Source: Pseudomonas chlororaphis (GTDB lineage Bacteria; Pseudomonadota; Gammaproteobacteria; Pseudomonadales; Pseudomonadaceae). From it: a stretch of DNA of 64,000 nt. Where the stretch lies: assembly GCF_003731765.1 (NCBI RefSeq), contig NZ_MOAL01000001.1:682001-746000 (forward strand), given 5' to 3'. Within the stretch, counting starts at the first letter, position 1. Every line of letters begins with the position of its first letter. Below are positions 31,069 to 39,215 of this stretch, in pieces. A program made the translations under genes and the position numbers. Under the pieces are notes generated by a model, which was not told the DNA's origin, made no database searches, and worked only from the letters and a program-made list of their open reading frames with translations.

Positions 31069-31482
31069 TCAACTGCGCTGACAGCCTGCCGGTTGTCCGC
31101 TGCCCACCAGTTTGCGCTGTTCGTCGTAGAGCTTGGCCCACGGGCGCCAGCCGATGGCCCCGGCCTGCAGTTGGTAGCGCTGGCCGGCGTTGAAGTCGCT
31201 GAAGGTCAGGTTCAACTGACAGTCACGCCACAGCGGTTGGGCTTCGGGGCCGATATTGGTCGGCGCCACGGCGAACTGGTAGCGCACGGTCAATTGATGG
31301 TTGCCGGGCTGGACTTCAAAATAACGTTTATCGACGGCGGTCTTTTCGTCCACTTCCAGGGCTTGCAGGGTGCTGTCCTGGTGGGCAGCGAGGTCGATCC
31401 AGGCTTGCGTCGGATCGGGGTCGGGCAGGCTGGCGCAGCCATTCAGGGCGAGCAATCCAGTGGTCAACAGCAACACGCGCAT
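31069..31482 (-). CDS. Putative lipoprotein (paralogue 2 of a tandem pair)
   Basis: It is 137 aa with the signal MRVLLLTTGLLALNGC (lipobox LNGC). It shares DPTQAWIDLAAHQDSTL, DKRYFEVQPGNHQLTVRYQFA and FNAGQRYQLQAGAIGW with the next gene, so the pair arose by tandem duplication and has since diverged strongly. It is divergent from the aminopeptidase gene. The function is unknown. Confidence 0.8.
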   Translation of the reverse strand: MRVLLLTTGLLALNGCASLPDPDPTQAWIDLAAHQDSTLQALEVDEKTAVDKRYFEVQPGNHQLTVRYQFAVAPTNIGPEAQPLWRDCQLNLTFSDFNAGQRYQLQAGAIGWRPWAKLYDEQRKLVGSGQPAGCQRS

Positions 31483-31541
31483 GGCGAAACTCCAGGCAGG
31501 CGAGATAGTCTGGCGGGCAGACCCTCGGAGGATGATTCGAT

Positions 31542-32636
31542 TTGACTAGGCCGCGTTCAAGCCATGGGTTACTTGATCCCGTTTTGCGTCTTTTGTTTCC
31601 GGGCCTGGTGCTTTTGTTGCTCAACGGTTGTTCCAGCCTGGGCTACTACGGGCAGTTGGCCAGCGGCCAGTGGCAGTTGTTGCGGGCGCGTACGCCGGTG
31701 CAACAGGTGCTCGACGACCCCGCTCGCGACCCGCAATTGCGGGCCCACCTGGCCCAGTCGCAAAAAGCCCGGGCCTTCGCCAGCCAGCACCTGCACCTGC
31801 CGGACAATCAGAGCTATCGCCTGTTTGCCGACATCGGCCGGCCCTATGTGGTGTGGAATGTGTTCGCCACGGCGGAGTTTTCCCTGAGCCCGCAAACCCA
31901 TTGCTTCCCGATTGCCGGTTGCGTGGCCTATCGCGGCTATTACAGCCAGGGCGCCGCGCGCGGGGCGGCAGCGCTGCAACAGCAGCAAGGCATGGACGTG
32001 GCGATAGGCGGGGTGGAGGCTTATTCCACACTGGGCTGGTTCGATGACCCGATCATCAGTTCGATGCTGCACTGGGGGGATGAGCGCCTGGCGACCTTGA
32101 TCTTCCACGAGCTGGCGCATCAGCGCTTTTATGTGCAGGACGACACCGAGTTCAACGAGTCCTTTGCCAACTTTGTCGAGCAGGAAGGCACTCGGCAATG
32201 GCGTGCTTATCGCGGCCTGCCGCCCTTGGCGGAAGGGGATCGGCGTCAGCGCGATGAGTTTATCCAGTTGCTGCTCGATTGCCGCAAGCGCTTGGGGCAG
32301 CTCTACGCTCTGCCCTTGCCCGCCGAGCAGATGCGCCAGCGCAAGGCCGCGGAGTTCGACCGTCTGCGGCAAGACTATCGCCAACGGCGGGATCACCGGT
32401 GGGGCGGCTCCAAGCGCTACGACGCCTGGATCGACGCCCCATTGAACAACGCGCGCTTGCTGCCCTTTGGCCTGTACGACCAATGGGTGCCGGCGTTCGC
32501 CGCGTTGTTCGCCCAGGTGAAGGGGGATTGGCCGGCGTTCTACACCGCCGTGGAACAGCTCGGGCGCTTGCCGATCGAGCAACGCAAGGCGGCCCTGGCG
32601 AGGCTGGCCGGCGAGAGCTTCGCCCTAGCTCCCTAA
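31542..32636 (+). CDS. Lipoprotein aminopeptidase (zinc, HExxH; DUF2265-type)
   Basis: This is a predicted zinc aminopeptidase of 364 aa, with N-terminal lipobox LLNGC. The active-site motif is TLIFHELAHQRFYVQDDTEFNESFANFVEQEG (HExxH plus a downstream Glu). The frame begins at a TTG 10 bp after GGAGG; no ATG precedes the lipobox. The substrate is unknown. Confidence 0.85.
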   Translation: MTRPRSSHGLLDPVLRLLFPGLVLLLLNGCSSLGYYGQLASGQWQLLRARTPVQQVLDDPARDPQLRAHLAQSQKARAFASQHLHLPDNQSYRLFADIGRPYVVWNVFATAEFSLSPQTHCFPIAGCVAYRGYYSQGAARGAAALQQQQGMDVAIGGVEAYSTLGWFDDPIISSMLHWGDERLATLIFHELAHQRFYVQDDTEFNESFANFVEQEGTRQWRAYRGLPPLAEGDRRQRDEFIQLLLDCRKRLGQLYALPLPAEQMRQRKAAEFDRLRQDYRQRRDHRWGGSKRYDAWIDAPLNNARLLPFGLYDQWVPAFAALFAQVKGDWPAFYTAVEQLGRLPIEQRKAALARLAGESFALAP

Positions 32637-32639
32637 ACC

Positions 32640-33290
32640 CTAGCTCCGTAAAAACGCCTGATGCAGCTCGGCCAGGGTCTCGAAGTGATAGGCCGGCGCC
32701 TCGGCGGTCAATTCCTCACGGCTGCCAAACCCGTAGCCCACCGCCGCCGCGTCCAGCCCGTTGCGCTGGGCGCCGATCAGGTCGTGCTTGCGGTCGCCGA
32801 TCATCAGGGTGCTGGCCGGGTCGAGGTGTTCTTCGGCCAGCAGATGGGCGATCAACTGCACTTTGTCGGTGCGGGTGCCATCCAGCTCGCTGCCGTAGAT
32901 CACCTTGAAGTGCTTGGCAAAATCGAAGTGCCGGGCGATTTCCCGGGCGAATACCCAAGGCTTGGAGGTGGCGATGTACAGCTGTCGGCCCTGCCCGCTC
33001 AAGGTTTCCAGCAGCGGCGTGACGCCGTCGAACACGCGGTTTTCATAGAGACCGGTGACCTTGAAGCGCTCGCGGTAGAAATTCACCGCCTCCCAGGCCC
33101 GGGCCTCGTCGAAGTCGTAGAACTGCATAAAGGCCTGCAACAAAGGCGGGCCGATAAAGTGTTCGAGCTTGGTCAGGTCTGGCTCGTCGATCCCCAGTTT
33201 GCCCAGGGCGAACTGGATCGAGCGGGTAATGCCTTCGCGGGGGTCGGTCAGGGTGCCATCGAGGTCGAACAGAACGGTTTGGTAATGCAT
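32640..33290 (-). CDS. HAD-family phosphatase (phosphoglycolate phosphatase-like)
   Basis: It is 216 aa of HAD subfamily IA. Motif I is LFDLDGTLTDPREG, motif II is YIATSKPW, and motif III/IV is MIGDRKHDLIGAQRNGL. It resembles Gph/PhnX-type enzymes, but the substrate cannot be set from sequence. I chose MHYQTVLFDLDG, the family start; the frame runs 24 bp further up. It is cotranscribed with the gene at 33319, 28 bp upstream of it. Confidence 0.88.
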   Translation of the reverse strand: MHYQTVLFDLDGTLTDPREGITRSIQFALGKLGIDEPDLTKLEHFIGPPLLQAFMQFYDFDEARAWEAVNFYRERFKVTGLYENRVFDGVTPLLETLSGQGRQLYIATSKPWVFAREIARHFDFAKHFKVIYGSELDGTRTDKVQLIAHLLAEEHLDPASTLMIGDRKHDLIGAQRNGLDAAAVGYGFGSREELTAEAPAYHFETLAELHQAFLRS

Positions 33291-33318
33291 GGGGTTTCCT
33301 GGGCAGTGGGGCAAAAGG

Positions 33319-33885
33319 TCAGGGACGGTCGTAGCCTTCGGCCAGGTGCAGGTCCTTGAGTTTCACGTAATTGGCGGCGCTGTAGGTGAAGAACGCACGC
33401 TCCTTGTCGGTCAGCGGGCGCACGGCTTTCACCGGGCTGCCCACATACAGGAAGCCGCTTTCCAGGCGTTTGCCCGGCGGCACCAGGCTGCCGGCGCCGA
33501 TGATCACCTCGTCTTCGACCACTGCACCGTCCATGACGATGCTGCCCATGCCGATGAGGATCCGGCTGCCGATCTGGCAGCCATGGAGCATGACCTTGTG
33601 GGCTACGGTGACGTCATCACCGATCAGCAGCGGAAAGCCGTCGGGGTTGAACGGTCCGGCGTGGGTGATGTGCAGCACGCAGCCGTCCTGCACGCTGGTG
33701 CGGGCGCCGATGCGGATGCGGTGCATGTCGCCGCGGATCACCGTGAGCGGCCAGATGGAGCTGTCGGTGCCGATTTCGACGTCGCCGATCACCACCGCCG
33801 AGCTGTCGACGAAGGCCCGTTCGCCGAGGCTCGGCGTGAGGTTCTGGTAAGTGCGAATGGCCAAGTGGGGTTGCCTCTCTGACAT
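33319..33885 (-). CDS. Gamma-carbonic-anhydrase-like hexapeptide-repeat protein
   Basis: It is 188 aa forming a left-handed beta-helix, with repeats such as VVIGDVEIGTDSSIWP and RIGARTSVQDGCVLHITH. Metal-binding histidines are visible in VLHITHAG and VAHKVMLHGC. It is related to E. coli YrdA/CaiE and the gamma-class carbonic anhydrases; many members show no anhydrase activity. The substrate is unassigned. Confidence 0.9.
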   Translation of the reverse strand: MSERQPHLAIRTYQNLTPSLGERAFVDSSAVVIGDVEIGTDSSIWPLTVIRGDMHRIRIGARTSVQDGCVLHITHAGPFNPDGFPLLIGDDVTVAHKVMLHGCQIGSRILIGMGSIVMDGAVVEDEVIIGAGSLVPPGKRLESGFLYVGSPVKAVRPLTDKERAFFTYSAANYVKLKDLHLAEGYDRP

Positions 33886-33966
33886 TTATTAATGGGGTCG
33901 ATAGCTGCGGTTGGCATCGATTGTAATTAAGATGGCGCTACGTTTCTTCCAGCCAAGGTGCCAACC

Positions 33967-36018
33967 GTGAGCCTGAACAACCCTCTTCTACAGTCCTACG
34001 ACCTGCCGCCGTTCTCGGCGATCCGTGCCGAGCATGTGCAACCGGCCATCGAACAGATCCTGGCGGACAACCGGGTTGCCATCGCTGAAATCCTCAAGAG
34101 CCAAGGCCAGCAGCCGACCTGGGCCGGCCTGGTGCTGGCCATGGACGAGCTGAATGATCGCCTGGGCGCCGCCTGGAGCCCGGTCAGCCACCTGAACGCC
34201 GTGTGCAACAGCGCAGAACTGCGTGAAGCCTATGAAGCGTGCCTGCCGGCGTTGAGTGCCTACTCCACCGAAATGGGCCAGAACCGTGAGCTGTTCCAGG
34301 CCTTCGAAGCCCTGGCCAATGGCCCGGAAGCCGCGACCTTCGACGTTGCGCAAAAAACCATCCTGGAACATTCCCTGCGGGATTTCCGCCTGTCGGGTAT
34401 CGACCTGCCGCCTGAGCAACAGCAGCGTTATGCCGAAGTGCAAAGCAAGCTCTCGGAGCTGGGCAGCCGCTTCTCCAACCAGTTGCTCGATGCCACCCAG
34501 GCCTGGACCAAGCACGTCACCGACGAAGCGTCCCTGGCCGGCCTGACCGATTCGGCCAAGGCGCAAATGGCTGCCGCCGCGCAAGCCAAGGACCTGGACG
34601 GCTGGCTGATTACCCTGGAATTCCCTAGTTACTACGCCGTAATGACCTACGCCGAAGACCGCGCCCTGCGCGAAGAAGTCTATGGCGCCTACTGCACCCG
34701 TGCGTCGGACCAAGGCCCGAACGCCGGTCAGAATGATAACGGCCCGGTGATGGAACAGATCCTCGACCTGCGCCAGGAATTGGCCCAGCTGTTGGGTTTC
34801 GCCAGCTACTCCGAGCTGAGCCTGGCCACCAAGATGGCCGAGTCCAGCGACCAAGTGCTGAGCTTTCTGCGGGACCTGGCCAAGCGCAGCAAGCCGTTCG
34901 CCGCCCAGGACCTGGAGCAGCTCCAGGCCTACGCCGCCGAACAAGGCTGCCCGGACCTGCAAAGCTGGGACAGCGGTTTCTACGGTGAAAAACTCCGCGA
35001 GCAGCGCTACAGCGTGGCCCAGGAAGCCCTGCGCGCCTACTTCCCGATCGACAAGGTGCTGAGCGGCCTGTTCGCCATTGTCCAGCGCCTGTACGGCATC
35101 GAGATTGCCGAACAGAAGGGCTTCGACACCTGGCACCCGGATGTCCGCCTGTTTGAAATCAAGGAAAACGGCCAGCACGTTGGGCGTTTCTTCTTCGACC
35201 TGTACGCCCGCGCCAACAAGCGTGGCGGTGCCTGGATGGACGGCGCCCGCGATCGCCGGCGCACCCTGGAAGGCACCTTGCAGAACCCAGTGGCCAACCT
35301 GGTGTGCAACTTCACCCCTGCCGTGAGCGGCAAGCCGGCGCTGCTCACCCACGACGAAGTCACTACCCTGTTCCACGAATTTGGCCATGGCCTGCACCAC
35401 CTGCTGACCCGGGTCGAGCACGCCGGTGTCTCCGGCATCAACGGCGTGGCCTGGGATGCGGTGGAGCTGCCGAGCCAGTTCATGGAGAACTGGTGCTGGG
35501 AGCCGGAAGGCCTGGCGCTGATCTCCGGTCACTACGAAAGCGGCGAACCCTTGCCCCAGGACCTGCTGCAGAAAATGCTCGCGGCGAAGAACTTCCAGTC
35601 CGGCCTGATGATGGTGCGCCAGTTGGAGTTCTCGTTGTTCGACTTCGAACTGCACGCCACCCACGGTGATGGCCGCAGCGTGCTGCAGGTGCTTGAAGGC
35701 GTGCGTGACGAGGTCTCGGTCATGCGTCCGCCGGCCTACAACCGCTTCCCCAACAGCTTTGCGCACATCTTCGCCGGCGGCTACGCGGCCGGTTACTACA
35801 GCTACAAGTGGGCTGAAGTGCTGTCGGCGGACGCCTTCTCCAAGTTCGAGGAAGACGGCGTGCTTAACCCGCAGACCGGTCGTGCCTTCCGCGAGGCGAT
35901 CCTGGCCCGTGGCGGTTCCCAGGCGCCGATGGTGCTGTTCGTCGATTTCCGCGGACGCGCCCCGTCGATTGACGCACTCTTGCGCCACAGCGGCCTGAGT
36001 GAGGACGCTGCAGCATGA
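33967..36018 (+). CDS. prlC: Oligopeptidase A (M3 zinc metallopeptidase)
   Basis: This cytoplasmic zinc peptidase degrades signal-peptide remnants and other oligopeptides. The M3 active site is TTLFHEFGHGLHHLLTRVEHAGVSG. Length is 683 aa from the GTG at 33967 (MSLNNPLLQSYDLPPFSAI), with AAGG upstream; another in-frame GTG lies 9 bp earlier. Its stop overlaps the start of the next gene. Confidence 0.96.
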   Translation: MSLNNPLLQSYDLPPFSAIRAEHVQPAIEQILADNRVAIAEILKSQGQQPTWAGLVLAMDELNDRLGAAWSPVSHLNAVCNSAELREAYEACLPALSAYSTEMGQNRELFQAFEALANGPEAATFDVAQKTILEHSLRDFRLSGIDLPPEQQQRYAEVQSKLSELGSRFSNQLLDATQAWTKHVTDEASLAGLTDSAKAQMAAAAQAKDLDGWLITLEFPSYYAVMTYAEDRALREEVYGAYCTRASDQGPNAGQNDNGPVMEQILDLRQELAQLLGFASYSELSLATKMAESSDQVLSFLRDLAKRSKPFAAQDLEQLQAYAAEQGCPDLQSWDSGFYGEKLREQRYSVAQEALRAYFPIDKVLSGLFAIVQRLYGIEIAEQKGFDTWHPDVRLFEIKENGQHVGRFFFDLYARANKRGGAWMDGARDRRRTLEGTLQNPVANLVCNFTPAVSGKPALLTHDEVTTLFHEFGHGLHHLLTRVEHAGVSGINGVAWDAVELPSQFMENWCWEPEGLALISGHYESGEPLPQDLLQKMLAAKNFQSGLMMVRQLEFSLFDFELHATHGDGRSVLQVLEGVRDEVSVMRPPAYNRFPNSFAHIFAGGYAAGYYSYKWAEVLSADAFSKFEEDGVLNPQTGRAFREAILARGGSQAPMVLFVDFRGRAPSIDALLRHSGLSEDAAA

Positions 36019-36296
36019 GTGATGCACCCGTGACCACGACCAAGAAACGTTTTATCGCCGGGGCGGTTTGCCCGGCGTGCAGTGAGCCGGACCGGCTGAT
36101 GATGTGGAGCGAAGACGGCGTGCCCCACCGTGAGTGCGTGGCCTGCGGTTATGCCGACACCCTGAATGAACAGGGGTTGTCGGTGCCCAAGGAGTTGGGC
36201 ACGCGGGTCAACACCACAGCGTTGAAAGTGCCGGATACCAAGGTGCAGGCGGTGCAGTTCTTCCCCAACCCCAAGCTCAAGAAAAAGCCCGAATAA
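36015..36296 (+). CDS. YheV-like zinc-ribbon protein
   Basis: It is 93 aa with a treble CxxC pattern (AVCPACSEPDRLMMW and RECVACGYADTL). It overlaps the prlC stop (ATGA), so it is translationally coupled to it, as in other gammaproteobacteria. The function is unknown. Confidence 0.9.
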   Translation: MSDAPVTTTKKRFIAGAVCPACSEPDRLMMWSEDGVPHRECVACGYADTLNEQGLSVPKELGTRVNTTALKVPDTKVQAVQFFPNPKLKKKPE

Positions 36297-36337
36297 CCCC
36301 GTAAGGGGGCGGGCTGTCTGCACTGGTGACGCGGTTT

Positions 36338-36402
36338 TGGCAGGAGCCGACTTGCCGGCGATGGCGGTCCTGAGGACGCTATCGCTGACACGCCAGCTCC
36401 TA
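36338..36402. repeat. REPIN after the YheV-like gene
   Basis: GCAGGAGCCGACTTGCCGGCG and an inverted partner (CGCTGACACGCCAGCTCCTA) lie in the convergent gap. Confidence 0.65.
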
Positions 36403-36411
36403 TCGCGGCGG

Positions 36412-37068
36412 TCAATGGGCGGGTTTGCTGGCGCTGACGGTCGATAGCCAACTTTTGACCGAGCAGGTGGCAAACACGCTGGTGCTGCAATCGCCATTGG
36501 CCAATGCGCTACGCAGTTTGTCGACATCGGCCTGCATCATGTAGCGAACACTGTCCTTGAAGTGGGTACTTTCGCCGAACCCGCCCTGGGTCATTTCATT
36601 CAGGGCGTCCTCTTTGCTCCAGCCCTGGACCACCACTCGGTACATCGCCGACATCAACCCTGTGCGATCGGAACCGTGCTTGCAATGCATCAGCACCGGG
36701 CCTTGGCTCTCGGCTTCTTGAATGGCCCGCAACGCCGCCAGCACATCGGCATCGTCCACATGGTTGGTCCGATAAGGCAATTGCATCTGCTTGATCCCCG
36801 GGCTCGACAGCCAGTCGGCGTCGGACTCCGGCAGGAAGGTGATTACCGTCCCCACCTTGAGTTTTTCCAGCAACGGCACCGCCCCTTTGTCGGGCAAGGC
36901 GCTGCGATAGAGGGTGGGCGACATCTGATACAGGTTGTATTGCACCTCCACCGGCTGCGCCCATTGTTCCGGGCGAGTCGAGGGCGTGGAGGCGGCCTGC
37001 ACCTGTGGCCACGCGAGCAGCGCCAACAATGACAAACAGAGAGCAGGGAGGACGCGGGTTCTGGACAT
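36412..37068 (-). CDS. Secreted dual-specificity/tyrosine phosphatase
   Basis: It is 218 aa. A signal peptide (MSRTRVLPALCLSLLALLAWPQVQA) precedes the phosphatase domain with the active-site loop VLMHCKHGSDRTGLMSA (CX5R, Cys nucleophile) and a plausible general-acid Asp in NHVDDADVL. It resembles the Siw14-type bacterial PTPs. The substrate, in the periplasm, could be a phosphoprotein or an inositol phosphate. The frame is open to 37152, but the signal peptide sets the start. Confidence 0.85.
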   Translation of the reverse strand: MSRTRVLPALCLSLLALLAWPQVQAASTPSTRPEQWAQPVEVQYNLYQMSPTLYRSALPDKGAVPLLEKLKVGTVITFLPESDADWLSSPGIKQMQLPYRTNHVDDADVLAALRAIQEAESQGPVLMHCKHGSDRTGLMSAMYRVVVQGWSKEDALNEMTQGGFGESTHFKDSVRYMMQADVDKLRSALANGDCSTSVFATCSVKSWLSTVSASKPAH

Positions 37069-37303
37069 GCGCAGTGAGCCGTAGATGAGGGATGGGCGGA
37101 TGCCAGGCAGCTTCGGCCTCGGGCAGTCAAAGGCCCGTGAGGCGTTCGTCAAAGATTCGTGAAGTCGCCGGTTTCAGGGGGCTTTTCCGGTCTTTCGTGA
37201 CGGTTTGCACCCGCTTCGATGGTGGCAAGGATCAAGGCCCAGGCGAACCGGTGCCCTGAAGGTCACGGGGTTTCGGTCGGGCGGTGCTGGTCAGATAAAT
37301 CTG

Positions 37304-37337
37304 GCTCCATTACTGTATGTGCATACAGTAATGGAGC
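37304..37337. promoter_or_regulatory. 34-bp palindrome containing a LexA-type SOS box, upstream of the split radical SAM gene
   Basis: Two perfect 16-bp arms (37304-37319 and 37322-37337) surround a 2-bp centre. The middle 16 bp, CTGTATGTGCATACAG (37313-37328), fit the gammaproteobacterial LexA consensus CTGT-N8-ACAG. The palindrome ends 7 bp before the ATG of the radical SAM fragment, so a bound repressor would block initiation there. From memory the P. aeruginosa orthologue (PA0069) was listed in the LexA regulon. Confidence 0.8.
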
Positions 37338-37344
37338 GCCGTCC

Positions 37345-37575
37345 ATGTTCACGCCTTTACCTCCCCGCGGTCGCGGCACTGCGAGCAACCCGCACAACCG
37401 TTTTGCCGCCCACCGCTCGGTGGCCGAGGACGATGGCTGGTATCAGGAAGTGCCGCTGACCCAAGGCACGGAAGTCCGTTTTGAAACGGCGAAGACCATC
37501 ATCACCCGCAACCAGTCGCCGGACCTGCCCTTTGACCGCTCGATCAACCCCTATCGCGGTTGCGAGCATGGCTGA
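37345..37575 (+). pseudogene. PA0069-family radical SAM protein, N-terminal fragment (split by the element)
   Basis: It encodes 76 residues, MFTPLPPRGRGTASNPHNRF to SINPYRGCEHG, then a TGA created at the insertion junction. The intact family has the Fe-S motif CxxxCxxC in RGCEHGCIYCYARPSHAY and about 350 aa. Only the first cysteine remains here. The rest of the gene resumes at 43590. Joining the halves at the shared GCTG restores the exact motif and frame. Related proteins resemble spore photoproduct lyase and a DNA-repair role is suspected. In the present state no active enzyme can be made. Confidence 0.95.
37571..37574. other. attL core (GCTG)
   Basis: This is the left junction: host GAGCATG joins GCTG and then element ACTGTAGTGCC. 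The 4 bp are shared with attR. The central dinucleotide cut by the recombinase must lie within these 4 bp. Confidence 0.85.
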
Positions 37576-38315
37576 CTGTAGTGCCTAATTGGTACATATG
37601 AGCGCAGGGTGATTTTCTACATATATAGAAGAGAGGTGAGCTGCCACGTCTTGGGGGAGTTTCTCCCTAGGAACATTTAGTGACAAACGGCGCAATCCAG
37701 CCGCAGTAAGGCCTACACGGATGTTCCGCGTTTCATACACATTTTACCCACAGCCTTGTCCACAGGTAGTGCGTTGATAAGCCCCCAAAAACGCATTATC
37801 TTGTACCCCGAATTCCTCCGAGACCCCACATGTAGTGTTTTTGGCTGTTTTCACGGCGAAAAAGCATGCTAAAACGCACTGTTTTCAGCGGTTTTATCAC
37901 TTTTAAGTGCATTCCGATGAGATATGCCGGTAAGGGCTTAATAAGGGCCTATTGAGGCTCTTTCGGTGCGTTTGTGGGCGTTTGGGGGGTGTTAGAGGGG
38001 CGTGAGGGGGGTAATTCGATAATTACGCTCACAGGGGCTCATAGGGGCTTGCAGAGCCTCTGACTTAACGATATGATGCTGACAGAAACGCGAAAACCGC
38101 CAATCAAGGCGGTTTTAGCAGAAGATGTCTACGAGTAGCCACGCCACGTTTGGCGACAGAAACGTGACTACCCGTACCCTCCGACGCATACGTTTCAGTA
38201 CTGTCGAAAGAAGGACGCCATTAAAAGCCAATTGATGCAATTGCGTCAATCGGTGATTGATCGGTGGTCGTCTCCAGACTGTGCGCCTTAACTCAACGTA
38301 CTGGAGACTGCCCTA
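37576..38315. other. 740-bp non-coding, hairpin-rich left arm of the element
   Basis: No credible gene was found. Palindromes seen: TTCTACATATATAGAA (37615-37630, one mismatch pair), GGGAG-TTT-CTCCC (37655-37667), GTAATT-CGAT-AATTAC (38011-38026), a terminator-like hairpin at 38093-38116, and GTCTCCAG/CTGGAGAC (38270-38277 and 38301-38308). G-rich direct repeats of AGGGG lie at about 37990-38060. The density of hairpins suggests a replication origin or a promoter/regulatory region. Confidence 0.6.
38093..38116. terminator. Hairpin with terminator shape inside the element
   Basis: A 9-bp stem AAAACCGCC with GGCGGTTTT and a 6-nt loop is flanked by A and T runs, so it could work in both directions. 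Confidence 0.6.
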
Positions 38316-38447
38316 ATGGACATGTCGATTGGTTTCACCCGCAACACAACCGTCGGTGCCAAAACGGTGCCGGTTCGTCAATATCGTCGGTTCCGCTTCG
38401 GTGAATGGGAAGATGTTTGCCACCACCGCCGTAGCCCGCCGCGTTAA
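38316..38447 (+). CDS. Small basic protein, 43 aa, unknown
   Basis: It reads MDMSIGFTRNTTVGAKTVPV, then an Arg/Tyr/Phe-rich RQYRRFRFGEWEDVCHHRRSPPR, ending TAA. A good GGAG stands 9 nt before the ATG, inside the right arm of the GTCTCCAG/CTGGAGAC hairpin, so translation may depend on RNA folding. The strongly basic aromatic composition suggests nucleic-acid binding. I have a weak impression of similar small proteins in pseudomonad phage-like elements, without certainty. Confidence 0.55.
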   Translation: MDMSIGFTRNTTVGAKTVPVRQYRRFRFGEWEDVCHHRRSPPR

Positions 38448-38795
38448 GACGTGAAAGTCGCCACCAAGCTTGTGCTGATTTGGTGGCTTCCTGCGGCAGT
38501 CCACCCCTAGCGGTGATTTCTTCGCCACTCGCAACACCTCAGGCCTCCCCCCCCCCCCGGTCTGTACTCGAATACACCCTAGGCACCCACCGCCCGAAAT
38601 TCATCTATCGCTATGCTTATATTGATAGCTATAAGCTATCAAAGATACTCCAGAAATGGACGGCCTGCGTGCATCTGTTAGGTACGTGAGTGCCCTCCAC
38701 CTAAGTAGGTGCATCCCGCCCCCCACCCTTAGTGATGGCATCGGGCTATTTCAATGGCTAGTATTGCCAGACCAATTTTTCGTCTGAGAGTAGTC
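38448..38795. other. Gap with poly-C tract and palindrome
   Basis: No gene is recognised. It contains a run of 12 C (38547-38558) and a perfect palindrome with 9-bp arms TTGATAGCT and AGCTATCAA around ATA (38622-38642). The palindrome may be an operator or a recombinase site for the Rap1a gene side of the element. Confidence 0.6.
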
Positions 38796-39164
38796 ATGAA
38801 AGCAGGGATACTAGCCGTGGCTGCACTGGTCGGAATGAGCGGCCTAACTTCACAGGCGCGGGGCGATACTGGGAACGAAATGGCAGAGAACTGCCGTGCT
38901 TTTCTTAAAGAGAAGACACCCAGAGAGCGATACTTTAATGCCGGAGTCTGCGCTGGGTTTGTGAATGGCGTTACAGACACGTTGGTGCTAGCCCGTATAG
39001 CCAGCCCCGAAACTATCGCGATCTGTATTCCCCGCGAAGGGTTCACCATGGGGCAGGCAGCGAGGGTCCTCCTCAAATATCTTGATGATCACCCGGAAAC
39101 TCTTCACGAGAATGCGTCGATGCTGGCGCTTCAAGCCTATAGAGCGGCCTACCCCTGCAATTGA
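38796..39164 (+). CDS. Rap1a/Tai-family secreted protein
   Basis: It is 122 aa. From the ATG at 38796 a signal peptide is formed (MKAGILAVAALVGMSGLTSQARG); a start 42 bp upstream would bury it. The mature part has the family pattern AENCRAFL, FNAGVCAGFVNGVTDTL, TIAICIPREGFTMGQAARVLLKYLDDHPETLHENASMLALQAYRAAYPC with four cysteines. Rap1a and Tai proteins are periplasmic immunity proteins against type VI amidase effectors, but most family members have no assigned effector. No effector gene is visible beside it. Confidence 0.82.
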   Translation: MKAGILAVAALVGMSGLTSQARGDTGNEMAENCRAFLKEKTPRERYFNAGVCAGFVNGVTDTLVLARIASPETIAICIPREGFTMGQAARVLLKYLDDHPETLHENASMLALQAYRAAYPCN

Positions 39165-39215
39165 TCAAGCCATTTAAACTGATGATTGCTGCACGTCGCC
39201 GCATCAGGATCGTAA

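Noticed and set aside
38313-38537. A 74-codon minus-strand frame opposite the 43-aa gene
   Set aside because: The plus-strand 43-aa frame has a better ribosome site and a more protein-like sequence; this looks like its shadow.
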